NCBI RefSeq assembly: GCF_016427505.1
Contig: NZ_JAELXS010000005.1
Span: 248,001 to 312,000, forward strand
Reading direction: 5' to 3'
DNA from: Sphingomonas mollis
GTDB lineage: Bacteria; Pseudomonadota; Alphaproteobacteria; Sphingomonadales; Sphingomonadaceae
Length of the DNA: 64,000 nt
Of this stretch, positions 31,202 through 39,509 are shown in pieces (positions within the stretch are counted from its first letter, which is position 1; every line of letters starts with the position of its first letter). The notes under the pieces are model-generated. The model saw only the letters and a list, made by a program, of their open reading frames with translations. It was not told where the DNA came from and made no database searches. The position numbers were made by a program, and so were the translations under genes.

Positions 31202-31861
31202 TTGCCGAGCATTCAACCGCCAACGGACGGCAAGCGGACGCTATTGCGTCGCTACACAAACGTCATGTCGCTGATCGATCTTCTGACGAACCGGCGACTG
31301 GCCCTTACCCGTACCGCGCACTGGGCGGATCGTAACGATCATCTCGCCCTTGCCGAGTATGGCCAACGGATGGGCAGCAAGCAGGTCTATGCCGTCTGCC
31401 TGACCGAAGCGTCGGAGACTTTTCACCACTGGCAAATCTTCGCCGGTGGCCAGACCGGCGTCTGCGTCGCCTTTGACAAAGAGAAGCTGGTCGCGGCGAC
31501 AGAGCCGCATCATCTCGCGGCATCGGTACGTTATCTGCGGTTCGATCAGGCGCGAGAGCACCGGATCAGCGAATTGAACGAACTGCCCTTTCTGAAACGC
31601 GCAGGGTTCAGCGACGAGAAGGAATTTCGCATCATCGCATTGTCGGACGATGAGACGAAGGATGCCATAGACTGCCATATTCCCGTCGAGGCGATCACAA
31701 GGATCACGTTCAGCCCCCTAGTCCCGCCCGCGCTGGTTTCCGCTACCAAATCGGCGTTGTTAAAGATCGATGGGTGTGAACATCTGACGATCGGACAATC
31801 GCTGCTAACGAACAATCCGCAGTGGCTGCGCTACCTACGCAAATTGCAGCTGGCGGCGTAA
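31202..31861 (+). CDS. DUF2971 domain protein
   Basis: The TTG start at 31202 is supported by AAGGAGG at 31188-31194 with 7 nt spacing. The 219-residue product fits DUF2971: LRRYTNVMSLIDLLTNRRLALTRTAHWADRNDH split over 15-48, and the block YAVCLTEASETFHHWQIFAGGQTGVCVAFDKEKL split over about 62-96, with Trp and Cys conserved in that family. The FSDEKEFRIIAL segment (about 138-149) is the usual downstream motif. Members are found in phage, plasmid and defence-like contexts, but their activity is unknown. It has visibly lower GC than its neighbours and converges on the tmRNA gene, a common island insertion point. Confidence 0.75.
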   Translation: MPSIQPPTDGKRTLLRRYTNVMSLIDLLTNRRLALTRTAHWADRNDHLALAEYGQRMGSKQVYAVCLTEASETFHHWQIFAGGQTGVCVAFDKEKLVAATEPHHLAASVRYLRFDQAREHRISELNELPFLKRAGFSDEKEFRIIALSDDETKDAIDCHIPVEAITRITFSPLVPPALVSATKSALLKIDGCEHLTIGQSLLTNNPQWLRYLRKLQLAA

Positions 31862-31871
31862 TCGATCAAAA

Positions 31872-32222
31872 GTGGGGAGCTTCTGTTGCCCGGTGCTCCC
31901 CGTACCGCTGGATTCCGCTTCTGTTGCCCGGTGCGGTCCAACCGCGCTATCTTGGAGTAACCTTAGGCCGTGAGGCCCTTAGTTACGCCGCAATCGCGAG
32001 TGCTTCGTTATCGTTGGCACTTGTGTAATGGGCCGTTGCGGTGGTCCCATTCCGAGCAAAAACGGCGCCTTTCAATACACGTCGATCCTGGTTCGACCCC
32101 ATCAGCTGAACCGCCCCTTCCCTGCTGAAAGCAGGTGGACGGCGGTGCAAATGGTGGAGTCGCCGGGTACTGCCCCCGGGTCCGCTGCATCTAGTCTACG
32201 CCGCGATTTATCGCCATAGTCG
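31872..32222 (-). ncRNA. ssrA: Two-piece (permuted) transfer-messenger RNA
   Basis: Read on the minus strand, the acceptor piece comes first and ends GGCGACTCCACCA with CCA at 32154-32152. After a 51-nt intervening segment (32151-32101) the coding piece begins GGGGTCGAACC at 32100. The acceptor stem GGGGTCG pairs with CGACTCC over 7 bp, with a G.U at position 3, the alanine identity pair. The tag frame from the resume codon GCC (32018) to TAA (31983) encodes ANDNEALAIAA. This is the alphaproteobacterial split form. It rescues stalled ribosomes with SmpB. The 5' end of the acceptor piece (about 32222) and 3' end of the coding piece (about 31872) are estimates. The coding piece ends in two hairpins sharing an identical loop. 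Confidence 0.95.
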
Positions 32223-32240
32223 GGCGAACCCGACCGATCC

Positions 32241-32269
32241 GATATAGGGAGCCGCGCGCGCCGGTGCAA
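32241..32269 (-). promoter_or_regulatory. Promoter of ssrA
   Basis: On the minus strand TTGCAC (32269-32264) and TATATC (32246-32241) are separated by exactly 17 bp, upstream of the tmRNA acceptor piece. A close sigma-70-type match, as expected for a strongly expressed RNA. Confidence 0.75.
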
Positions 32270-32313
32270 ACGCCTTTCGCTCGCCACAAAGCGGGTTCAT
32301 AGGGCTGACCATC

Positions 32314-32745
32314 ATGTTGACGCAGCGTTCCCGTTATGGCCTTCGATCGATGCTGTTGCTGGCCGAGGTGCCACCGAACAGCCCGCCGACGCCGATGACG
32401 CGCATCGCCGCGGAAGCGAACGTGCCGCGCAAATTCCTGGAACTGATCCTCGCCGATCTGCGCGATGCCGGACTGGTAACGAGCTTTCGCGGCAAGATGG
32501 GCGGATATGTGCTGGCCCGGCCGGCGCATCTGATCTCGCTGGGCGATATCATCCGCGTGATCGAGGGGCCGCTGGCGCTGGTTCCCTGCGTCAGCCGCAC
32601 TGCCTATCGCCGCTGCACGGACTGCAAGAGCGAGGCGGATTGCGCGATCCGCCATGCGATGATGCGGGTGCGGGACGAGACCGCGCGTATTCTGGACGGT
32701 ACCAGTCTGGCGGATGCGACCGCGGTGGCGCTGGTCGCCGCTTAA
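32314..32745 (+). CDS. Rrf2 family transcriptional regulator with four-cysteine cluster
   Basis: The 143-residue product starts MLTQRSRYGLRSMLLLA, the Rrf2 N-terminus, with a winged helix (MTRIAAEANVPRKFLELIL; DAGLVTSFRGKMGGYVLARP). Cysteines at 92, 101, 104 and 110 could hold a redox-sensing iron-sulfur cluster; the spacing differs from the C-x5-C-x5-C of IscR. The stop codon TAA overlaps head-on with that of the opposing NUDIX gene (32742-32745). No iscS/suf genes are near, so its regulon is unknown. Confidence 0.87.
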   Translation: MLTQRSRYGLRSMLLLAEVPPNSPPTPMTRIAAEANVPRKFLELILADLRDAGLVTSFRGKMGGYVLARPAHLISLGDIIRVIEGPLALVPCVSRTAYRRCTDCKSEADCAIRHAMMRVRDETARILDGTSLADATAVALVAA

Positions 32746-33272
32746 GGAGCCGAATAGGCGATCGTCGTCTGATCCAGCAGCAGCAGGATCTTCGCATCGA
32801 TGCCCAGACCCGATGTTCGGGCAGCGCGAACGAAAGCCGGCACGTCGGCGGGTGCGACATGGTGGACGGTGATGTCCTCCTCCGGCGATCCACCGCCCGC
32901 GCCGGTGCGGACGAGGCCGGTGGCACGGACGACCATGAAGCTCTCCGACGTCATGCCGGGCGAGGAATAGAACAACCCCAGTTCCTCGATCCTGTCCGCG
33001 AGGTAGCCGGTTTCCTCCTCCAGTTCGCGCCGGGCGCCATCGACGATCGATTCGCCCGCGCTTTCGTCACCGACGAGACCGGCGGGTAGCTCGATGCAGC
33101 GGCGACCGATGGGGATGCGGAATTGCTCGACCAGGATCAGCCGCCCCGCCTCGTCGGTCGCGACGATCACCGCCGCGCCAATCTGGCCCTGCCGCTCGGC
33201 ATATTCCCATGTGCCCTGCTGGCTGACCTTCAGGTAACGGCCCTCCCACATCGTCCGCGTGGGGTCGCTCAT
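32742..33272 (-). CDS. NUDIX hydrolase, ADP-ribose pyrophosphatase-like
   Basis: The 176-residue product has a perfect NUDIX box, G-x5-E-x7-REL-x-EE-x-G, within GDESAGESIVDGARRELE and EETGY (about residues 71-92). It is preceded by EQFRIPIGRRCIELPAG, the pattern of ADP-ribose pyrophosphatases. It would hydrolyse nucleoside diphosphate derivatives in the cytoplasm. Last gene of a minus-strand operon: its ATG at 33272 overlaps the stop of the TPM-domain gene (ATGA). Confidence 0.9.
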   Translation of the reverse strand: MSDPTRTMWEGRYLKVSQQGTWEYAERQGQIGAAVIVATDEAGRLILVEQFRIPIGRRCIELPAGLVGDESAGESIVDGARRELEEETGYLADRIEELGLFYSSPGMTSESFMVVRATGLVRTGAGGGSPEEDITVHHVAPADVPAFVRAARTSGLGIDAKILLLLDQTTIAYSAP

Positions 33273-33928
33273 AATTCGATCAGCCGGTCGGGCAGTTCGT
33301 TCACGTCCATCTCCGTCCTGGGTACATGTTCGGCGAGCACGGTGCCGATGCGATCGACCGCCGCGATCAACCCGGCTGCGGGGCGGCCGGCGCGGACCTC
33401 GTCGACCAGCGCCGCCATGGCCTCCCCCCACGCCTCGTTCGGAACGCGACGGTGAATAGCGCTGTCGGTGACGATCTCGGCGAGATGCTCGTCGAGCGAT
33501 AGATAGAGCAGCACCGCCTCATGCGCCTTCGTGCGACGGTCGGCACCCAGCCGGAACGCGCGAACCGCCTGCCGCCTTACCCGCCGCGCCTTGGTGGCGC
33601 GGGGCGTCAGCTTCAGGCGCAGCGGCATCCATGCCAGCGCGAAACGAACGACCAGAAACGTCACCGTCTGCGCCACTAGCAGCGCGAACAGCCCCTGTTC
33701 CAGCTGCCAGTCGCCCCAGCCGGTGTCGCCGACCATCAGCAACGGCGGATGGATGGCGGCGATCGCCGTCACCGCCAGCACGGCCGCCACCGGATAATGC
33801 AACGCGACATCGTGGTACGCATCGGACCGTTCGGCGAGGACGGTGACGATCTCGCCGTCCGTCCCCGCCTCCGCGCGCTTGACCGCCGCCGCCACCGCAT
33901 CGCGGCCCGCGCCATCCAGCAGCGACAT
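33269..33928 (-). CDS. TPM-domain membrane protein
   Basis: The 219-residue product starts at ATG 33928, overlapping by one base the stop of the longer TPM protein. It has an N-terminal TPM-like segment (AVKRAEAGTDGEIVTVLAERSD), two hydrophobic helices (VAAVLAVTAIAAIHPPLLM; LFALLVAQTVTFLVVRFAL), then a basic loop and a C-terminal segment VLLYLSLDEHLAEIVTDSAIH characteristic of TPM-domain relatives. It likely works with the neighbouring TPM and LemA proteins in the membrane or periplasm. Biochemical role unknown. Confidence 0.8.
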   Translation of the reverse strand: MSLLDGAGRDAVAAAVKRAEAGTDGEIVTVLAERSDAYHDVALHYPVAAVLAVTAIAAIHPPLLMVGDTGWGDWQLEQGLFALLVAQTVTFLVVRFALAWMPLRLKLTPRATKARRVRRQAVRAFRLGADRRTKAHEAVLLYLSLDEHLAEIVTDSAIHRRVPNEAWGEAMAALVDEVRAGRPAAGLIAAVDRIGTVLAEHVPRTEMDVNELPDRLIEL

Positions 33929-34728
33929 CACCACCCGCCCGAGGCGCCACCGCCCCCGAACGATCCGCCACCACCGGAGAAGCCCCCGCCCCCCGAAAAG
34001 CCTCCCCCGCCGCCCCAGGACGACCCGCCACTGCCGCCGCCGCCAAGACCCGGCCCCCACAGCACAACCGGCGCGATACCGCCGCGATAACGGCGGCCCC
34101 GGGCGCGGCTGACGACCAGCGGCAGCACGACGAACACGATCACCACCGCCCAGAAGATCGCAACGGCGATATCGCCGTTGCTGGCGGACCGTCGCTTCGG
34201 GCCGGCCGCCTGCACCTGCGCCTGGGCGCGGCGCTCGCCGGCTTCCAGCGGCAGTTTCAGTTGCTCGGCGATCGCCTGCGCGCCGGCGACGATGCCGCCG
34301 CCCATGTCGCCCTCACGGATGCGCGGGAGGATCGTCTGGTTGACGATGACGCTGGACAGCGCGTCGGTGACGATCGGTTCCAGCCCGTAACCTACCTCGA
34401 TCCGCACCTTCTTCTCGGTCGGCGCGACGAGCAGGATGACGCCGTTGTTCGCGCCGCCCTGCCCGATCTTCCACGCGCGGCCTAGGCGATAGCCGTAATC
34501 CTCGATCGAATATCCCTGCAGGTCAGGCACCGTCGCCACCACCAATTGACGCGTCGATGCCTGCTCCACCTGTTGCGACAGTTGGTCGAGCTGCTGCGTC
34601 TGTTCCGGCGTCAGCAATCTGGCGGCATCGACCACCCGGCCCGACAGGGGCGGAAACGTCTGCGCGGTCGCGAAGCCCGCCGTCATCAGCAGGAACAGGC
34701 CGAGCAGCCAGCGGAACATGATGGTCAT
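33928..34728 (-). CDS. TPM-domain (YgcG-type) exported membrane protein
   Basis: The 266-residue product has a signal peptide (FRWLLGLFLLMTAGFATAQ), a TPM domain (about 28-150; GRVVDAARLLTPEQ, GYSIEDYGYRLGRAWKIGQ, NNGVILLVAPTEKKVRIEVG), one transmembrane helix (DIAVAIFWAVVIVFVVLPLVV, split) and a long Gly/Ser/Phe-rich tail. Start at 34728 or 34719 (MFRW); neither has a strong ribosome binding site. It lies 7 bp downstream of lemA, a pairing common in bacteria, sometimes linked to membrane-protein quality control. Confidence 0.88.
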   Translation of the reverse strand: MTIMFRWLLGLFLLMTAGFATAQTFPPLSGRVVDAARLLTPEQTQQLDQLSQQVEQASTRQLVVATVPDLQGYSIEDYGYRLGRAWKIGQGGANNGVILLVAPTEKKVRIEVGYGLEPIVTDALSSVIVNQTILPRIREGDMGGGIVAGAQAIAEQLKLPLEAGERRAQAQVQAAGPKRRSASNGDIAVAIFWAVVIVFVVLPLVVSRARGRRYRGGIAPVVLWGPGLGGGGSGGSSWGGGGGFSGGGGFSGGGGSFGGGGASGGW

Positions 34729-34735
34729 GCCCCGG

Positions 34736-35338
34736 TCAGTTCGTGTTGCCGAAATCCACGCGCGGCGCCGATTCCGCGTTGGTCGCCGTCGCCTTGAACG
34801 GGGTCATCGGCTTGGCGCCGTAAAAGATCTTCGCACCGACCGCGTCGGGGAAGGTGCGGATGCGGGTGTTATAGTCCTGCACCGCCTGGTTGTAGTCGCG
34901 GCGCGCGATGGTGATGCGGTTTTCCGTCCCCTCCAGCTGCGATTGCAGCGCCATGAAGTTCGTGTTCGACTTCAGGTCGGGGTAATTCTCGGTGATCGAC
35001 AGCAGCCGGCCGATCGTGCCGCCCAACGTGTTCTGCGCCGCCTGATAGGCCTCTACTTTGGCCGGGTCGGTCAGGTCGTCGCCGGACACCTGCATCGACG
35101 TCGCCTGCGCGCGAGCCTGCGTCACCTGCGTCAGCACCTCGCGTTCCTGTTTGGCATAGCCCTGCACGGTCGATACCAGATTGGGGATCAGGTCGGCGCG
35201 ACGCTGATACTCGTTCTGCACGTCCGCCCACCGCGCCTTGGCATTCTCCTCGGCGGTCGGAATCGAATTGACGCCGCAGCCGGCGAGCGGGACGGCAAGC
35301 GTGGCGACGAGCGCGACCGGGGCAAACTGGCGGAACAT
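34736..35338 (-). CDS. lemA: LemA family lipoprotein
   Basis: The ATG at 35338 (MFRQFAPVAL) has AGGAGG 5 nt upstream. The 200-residue product has a lipobox LAGC at about 18-21 and the LemA helical bundle: the motif RRADLIPNLVSTVQGYAKQE, ENYPDLKSN, and ENRITIARRDYNQAVQDYN split in the C-terminal half. First gene of the operon lemA-TPM-TPM-NUDIX. The family is involved in envelope functions of unclear nature. Confidence 0.93.
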   Translation of the reverse strand: MFRQFAPVALVATLAVPLAGCGVNSIPTAEENAKARWADVQNEYQRRADLIPNLVSTVQGYAKQEREVLTQVTQARAQATSMQVSGDDLTDPAKVEAYQAAQNTLGGTIGRLLSITENYPDLKSNTNFMALQSQLEGTENRITIARRDYNQAVQDYNTRIRTFPDAVGAKIFYGAKPMTPFKATATNAESAPRVDFGNTN

Positions 35339-35492
35339 GCGACCTCCTGATGATCCTGTCCTATCGATATAGGACACGGCCGCCGCCGGGCGAAGGGGCA
35401 ATCGTATTCAGGCGCCGGACCCGTCATCATCGTTGCCGTTTCGATGGTTAATCCGTAGCGTCCGGCCGGATGCAGCAACGGGAGACATGACG

Positions 35493-35936
35493 ATGCTCAA
35501 GGAATTCCGATCGTTCATCGCGCGGGGCAACGTCCTCGATCTGGCGGTCGCGGTCATCATCGGCGCGGCGTTCGGCCGGATCGTGACGTCGCTGACCGAC
35601 GATATCCTGATGCCGATCATCGGAAAGATCTTCGGTGGCCTGGATTTCTCCAGCTACTTCATCACGATGGGCCCGGTGCCCGCCGCGTTGCAGGGATCGA
35701 GCGACTATGCCGCGTTGAAGAAGGCAGGCGTGCCGCTGCTCGGCTATGGCGAGTTCATCACCGTCGCGGTCAATTTCGTGATCGTCGCCTTCATCATCTT
35801 CATGGTCGTCCGTGCCGTGAACCGCGCGACGACGCTGTTCGAGCAGGAGAAGGAAAAGACCGCCGCCGCGGAGCCGGTCGATGTCGCGTTGCTGCGGGAA
35901 ATCCGCGACGAGCTGCGGGCGCGTCCGAAAGTCTGA
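35493..35936 (+). CDS. mscL: Large-conductance mechanosensitive channel MscL
   Basis: The 147-residue product starts MLKEFRSFIARGNVLDLAVA, the amphipathic N-terminal helix and first transmembrane segment. The second segment (FITVAVNFVIVAFIIFMVV) and a charged C-terminal helix follow. The ATG at 35493 is 8 nt after GGGAG; an ATG 6 bp earlier is also possible. It releases solutes on hypo-osmotic shock at the inner membrane. Stops 3 bp before the convergent tsaC gene. Confidence 0.96.
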   Translation: MLKEFRSFIARGNVLDLAVAVIIGAAFGRIVTSLTDDILMPIIGKIFGGLDFSSYFITMGPVPAALQGSSDYAALKKAGVPLLGYGEFITVAVNFVIVAFIIFMVVRAVNRATTLFEQEKEKTAAAEPVDVALLREIRDELRARPKV

Positions 35937-35939
35937 CCC

Positions 35940-36875
35940 CTATCGGTGAGCGGCGCGGATCAGCCGGTCGTTGATCGCCGCGCCGATCCCCGCAGACGGG
36001 ATCGGCGCCACCGCGATACGTGCCGCCGGTGCCGCATCGGCGCGGTGGAGTGCGGCGAACAGGCGCGCGGCGGCCTCCACGGGATCGCCGGTCGCCGACA
36101 GCGTGTCGTCGCCAGCGATGGCGCCGAAGCCGATCAGCCATTCGTCGGGCGATGCCGCTGTCGCATTGAGGCGGAGCGGCTTGGCGGGGGCATAGTGCGT
36201 CGCCAACTGACCTGGTGCGGTGATCCGGCCGGCCGGCGTCGGCGTAGCGCCACCGCCGGGCAAGACGCAGGCGATGTCCTCTGCCGTGATCGGCCCCGGC
36301 CGCAGGACATCACGGCCGGCGACGATCGTCGATTCCACGCCCGCCGCGCAGGCGCCGTCGTCGATGACCAGTGGCACCGCCTCGCCCAGACTGGCGACGA
36401 CATGCGCCCCCTCGGTCGGGCTCAACCCGTTGCTGCGGTTGGCGGAAGGGGCAGCGAGCGGGCGGCCGGCGGCGGCGATCAGCGCCTGCATCGCGCGGTG
36501 GGCGGGCACGCGGATCGCCACCGTGTCCAGCCCCGCCGTCACCAGCGACGCGATCGGCGCGCCGGGCCGCAGCGGCAGCACCAGCGTCAACGGCCCCGGC
36601 CAGAACGCCGCCGCCAGCACCCGTGCATCGTCATCGAACACCGCCAGTTCTTCGGCCATTGCAATGTCGGCGACATGCACGATCAGCGGGTTGAACGACG
36701 GCCGCCCCTTGGCCGCATAGATCCGCGCCACCGCCGCCGAATCACCCGCATCGGCGGCGAGGCCGTACACCGTCTCGGTCGGCACCGCGACGATCCCGCC
36801 GGCGCGGATCAGCGCCGCCGCTTCGGCGATCGCGGCCGTACCGTAAGGGCGGATGCGGGGGTTTGAAGCGGCCAT
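35940..36875 (-). CDS. tsaC: L-threonylcarbamoyladenylate synthase (Sua5/YrdC)
   Basis: The 311-residue product has a YrdC domain (about 12-195): GGIVAVPTETVYGLAADA, AAKGRPSFNPLIVHV, FWPGPLTLVLP, TVAIRVPAH and APSANRSN. The C-terminal Sua5 domain runs from about 210 (GQLATHYAPAKPLRL) to the end. It makes threonylcarbamoyl-AMP for t6A37 tRNA modification in the cytoplasm. The ATG at 36875 is chosen from the conserved N-terminus. Divergent from the acyl-CoA dehydrogenase gene. Confidence 0.95.
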   Translation of the reverse strand: MAASNPRIRPYGTAAIAEAAALIRAGGIVAVPTETVYGLAADAGDSAAVARIYAAKGRPSFNPLIVHVADIAMAEELAVFDDDARVLAAAFWPGPLTLVLPLRPGAPIASLVTAGLDTVAIRVPAHRAMQALIAAAGRPLAAPSANRSNGLSPTEGAHVVASLGEAVPLVIDDGACAAGVESTIVAGRDVLRPGPITAEDIACVLPGGGATPTPAGRITAPGQLATHYAPAKPLRLNATAASPDEWLIGFGAIAGDDTLSATGDPVEAAARLFAALHRADAAPAARIAVAPIPSAGIGAAINDRLIRAAHR

Positions 36876-36914
36876 GATTGTCGGCCTATACCGCGTAAAA
36901 ATCCGGAGAGAACC

Positions 36915-38630
36915 TTGCCCTTCACACCCCCCGTCGCCGAGCAGCGATTCGTGCTGACGCATGTCGTCGGTTTGCCCGATCTGGCCGCCACCGACCGCTT
37001 CGCCGCCGCCAGCAAAGATGTGGTCGATGCGGTGCTGGAAGGGGTCGGCCAGTTCGCCACCGGCGAATGGGCACCGCTCGCCCGCATCGGCGATACCGTG
37101 GGCGCGAAATGGACGCCGGAGGGCGTGCGGATGCCGGAGGGCTACGCCCGGGCGTATCGCGATTATGTCGACAATGGCTGGGGGACGATCGGAGCGCCAG
37201 AGGCATGGGGCGGACAGGGTCTGCCCTTCGCGCTCCAGACTGCGGTGCTCGACACGCTGGGCGGCGCGAACATGGGCTTCGCGCTGTGCCCGACGCTGAC
37301 GGTCGGCGCGATCGAGGCATTGCTGCACCACGGCTCGCCCGAACAACAGGCGGCGTATCTGCCGCATCTGTCGACCGGCGCATGGACGGGGACGATGAAC
37401 CTGACCGAACCGCAGGCGGGCAGCGATGTCGGTGCGCTCCGCGCCACCGCCACCCCGCGCGGCGACGGGACGTGGAGCGTGCGCGGCACGAAGATCTACA
37501 TTTCGTTCGGCGATCACGACATGGCCGACAACATCGTCCACCTCGTCCTCGCCCGCACACCCGATGCGCCGGCGGGGACGCGCGGCATCTCGTTGTTCCT
37601 CGTGCCGAAATACCGGCTCGATCCAGAGGGCAGGCCCGGCGATTTCAACGACGTCACCGTCGTATCGATCGAACACAAGATGGGCCTCCACGCCTCGCCC
37701 ACCTGCGTCCTGTCGTTCGGCGATACCGGCGATTGCGTCGGCGAGCTGATCGGGCTGGAACATGGCGGCATGCGCGCGATGTTCACGATGATGAACAACG
37801 CCCGCCTGAACGTCGGTTTGCAGGGCGTGCAGGTAGCCGAGGGCGCGACGCAGGCCGCCGTCGCCTATGCGCTCGACCGGGTGCAATCGGCGCGGGCGGG
37901 CGGCACCAGCCGCGATCCGGTGCGGATCATCGAGCATCCCGACGTGCGACGGATGCTGCTGCGGATGAAGGCACAGACGCAGGCCGCCCGCGCGCTGGTC
38001 TATTATGCCGCCGGGCAGGTCGATCGCGCCAATCTGGGCGATGCGGAGGCGAAGGACCGGCTCGAACTCGTCACGCCGCTGGCCAAGGCGCACGGTACCG
38101 ACATCGGCAACGAGGTCGCAAGCCTCGGCATTCAGGTGCATGGCGGCATGGGCTATGTCGAGGAAACGGGGGCCGCGCAGTTCTTTCGCGATGCCCGCAT
38201 CACGCCGATATATGAGGGGACAAACGGCATCCAGGCCGCCGATCTGGTCGGGCGCAAGCTGGGTCTGGGCGGCGGATCGGCGTTTGCGACGCTGATCGCC
38301 GATATGCGGGCGGAGGCGAAGGCGCCCGAACTGGTCACGCTGGTGGATGCGTGCGAAGCGGTCGGCGGACATCTGGCACGGGCGGGGCAGGATGACCGGC
38401 TGGCGGGCAGCTATCCGTTCCTGACGATGCTGTCCGTTGCCGCCTGTGGCTGGCTGATGGAGCGGCAGGGTCGCGCGGCGACGGGCGACGACGATTTCGC
38501 GGCGATGAAGCGGACGAGCGTGCGCTTCTATCTGGAACAGATCGTGCCGGAGGCACTGGGCCTGCGCGCGGCGGCGATGGCGAGTGCGGCAGTGCTGTAC
38601 GCGGTGCCGGCGGAGGCGTTTGCGGCCTGA
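36915..38630 (+). CDS. Acyl-CoA dehydrogenase, long DmdC-like type
   Basis: A TTG start at 36915 preceded by GGAGAG (36905-36910) gives 571 residues. FAD/acyl-CoA dehydrogenase motifs: MNLTEPQAGSDVGALRA (about 155-171), KIYISFGDHD, LNVGLQGVQVAEGA and the catalytic-region PIYEGTNGIQAADLVGRK (about 434-451). The length and the C-terminal extension match the group that includes 3-methylmercaptopropionyl-CoA dehydrogenase and related enzymes, not the 380-residue fatty-acid type. The substrate cannot be assigned. It stands alone, divergent from tsaC. Confidence 0.9.
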   Translation: MPFTPPVAEQRFVLTHVVGLPDLAATDRFAAASKDVVDAVLEGVGQFATGEWAPLARIGDTVGAKWTPEGVRMPEGYARAYRDYVDNGWGTIGAPEAWGGQGLPFALQTAVLDTLGGANMGFALCPTLTVGAIEALLHHGSPEQQAAYLPHLSTGAWTGTMNLTEPQAGSDVGALRATATPRGDGTWSVRGTKIYISFGDHDMADNIVHLVLARTPDAPAGTRGISLFLVPKYRLDPEGRPGDFNDVTVVSIEHKMGLHASPTCVLSFGDTGDCVGELIGLEHGGMRAMFTMMNNARLNVGLQGVQVAEGATQAAVAYALDRVQSARAGGTSRDPVRIIEHPDVRRMLLRMKAQTQAARALVYYAAGQVDRANLGDAEAKDRLELVTPLAKAHGTDIGNEVASLGIQVHGGMGYVEETGAAQFFRDARITPIYEGTNGIQAADLVGRKLGLGGGSAFATLIADMRAEAKAPELVTLVDACEAVGGHLARAGQDDRLAGSYPFLTMLSVAACGWLMERQGRAATGDDDFAAMKRTSVRFYLEQIVPEALGLRAAAMASAAVLYAVPAEAFAA

Positions 38631-38687
38631 TTTTCCCGTCGAAGGGCGACCTTCACCAATCTGCCCTGCCACATTAAAGACCGCCGC

Positions 38688-39509
38688 ATGTTCGACCTAA
38701 ACTCCTACCTCACCCGTATCGACATGCCCGCCCGGCCGACGCTCGACGCAGCCGGGCTGGGCCGGCTGCAACGCGCGCACCGGCTGGCGATTCCGTTCGA
38801 GAATCTCGACGTCATCCTTGGCCGCGGCATCGCGATCGACAGCGACAGCGTGTTCGCCAAGCTGGTGACGGACCGGCGCGGCGGATATTGTTTCGAGCAT
38901 AACCGGCTGTTCGGCGATGCGCTGGGCGAACTGGGGTTCGATCATCGCCCGTTGCTGGCGCGGGTCTGGTTGGGCGGTGGCGATGCGGTGCCGCCGCTGA
39001 CGCACACATTCAGCCTCGTTGAGATCGATGGCCAGCCATGGATCGCCGATCCGGGCTTCGGCGGCAGCTATGCGCCCGTCATGCCGCTGGTCGAGGGTGC
39101 GGAAGCCGAGGCACCCGATGGTGCCCGGTTCCGTTTGATCCGGTCGGACCCGCATGGCTGGATGCTGGAACGGCATGGCCCGGCGTCCACCACCGACGGG
39201 CGCGGCACCGGCGACGGCTGGCAGCCGCAATACAGCTTTACCGAGACGACGGTGTTCGACGCCGATCTGGCGATGGGCAATTTGTGGTCGTCGACCGCGC
39301 CGTCCAGCCGTTTCCGCCAGTTGCGCGTCGTCAGCATCATCCTGCCGCACGGCTTTGCCACGCTGACCGATGCGAATTACCGCCGCCATGCCGCCGGCAG
39401 CGACACCGCCGCGACGATCACCGATCCCCGCGTCTATCGCATGCGGCTCGGCCTGATGTTCGGGATCGCGCTCAGCGTCGAGGAGGTCGCGGCGCTCGGG
39501 CTGTTCTAG
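38688..39509 (+). CDS. Arylamine N-acetyltransferase
   Basis: The 273-residue product has the NAT catalytic triad: Cys68 in RRGGYCFEHN, His106 in LTHTFSLV and Asp121 in WIADPGFGG, with the N-terminal RLAIPFENLDV. It transfers acetyl groups from acetyl-CoA to arylamines or hydrazines in the cytoplasm. Length is standard. It ends head-on against the GntR gene with the two TAG stops overlapping in CTAG (39506-39509). Confidence 0.94.
   Translation: MFDLNSYLTRIDMPARPTLDAAGLGRLQRAHRLAIPFENLDVILGRGIAIDSDSVFAKLVTDRRGGYCFEHNRLFGDALGELGFDHRPLLARVWLGGGDAVPPLTHTFSLVEIDGQPWIADPGFGGSYAPVMPLVEGAEAEAPDGARFRLIRSDPHGWMLERHGPASTTDGRGTGDGWQPQYSFTETTVFDADLAMGNLWSSTAPSSRFRQLRVVSIILPHGFATLTDANYRRHAAGSDTAATITDPRVYRMRLGLMFGIALSVEEVAALGLF

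Noticed and set aside
31202..32222. A prophage or genomic island integrated at the tmRNA gene
   Set aside because: No integrase, no duplicated tmRNA end, and only one atypical gene are visible.
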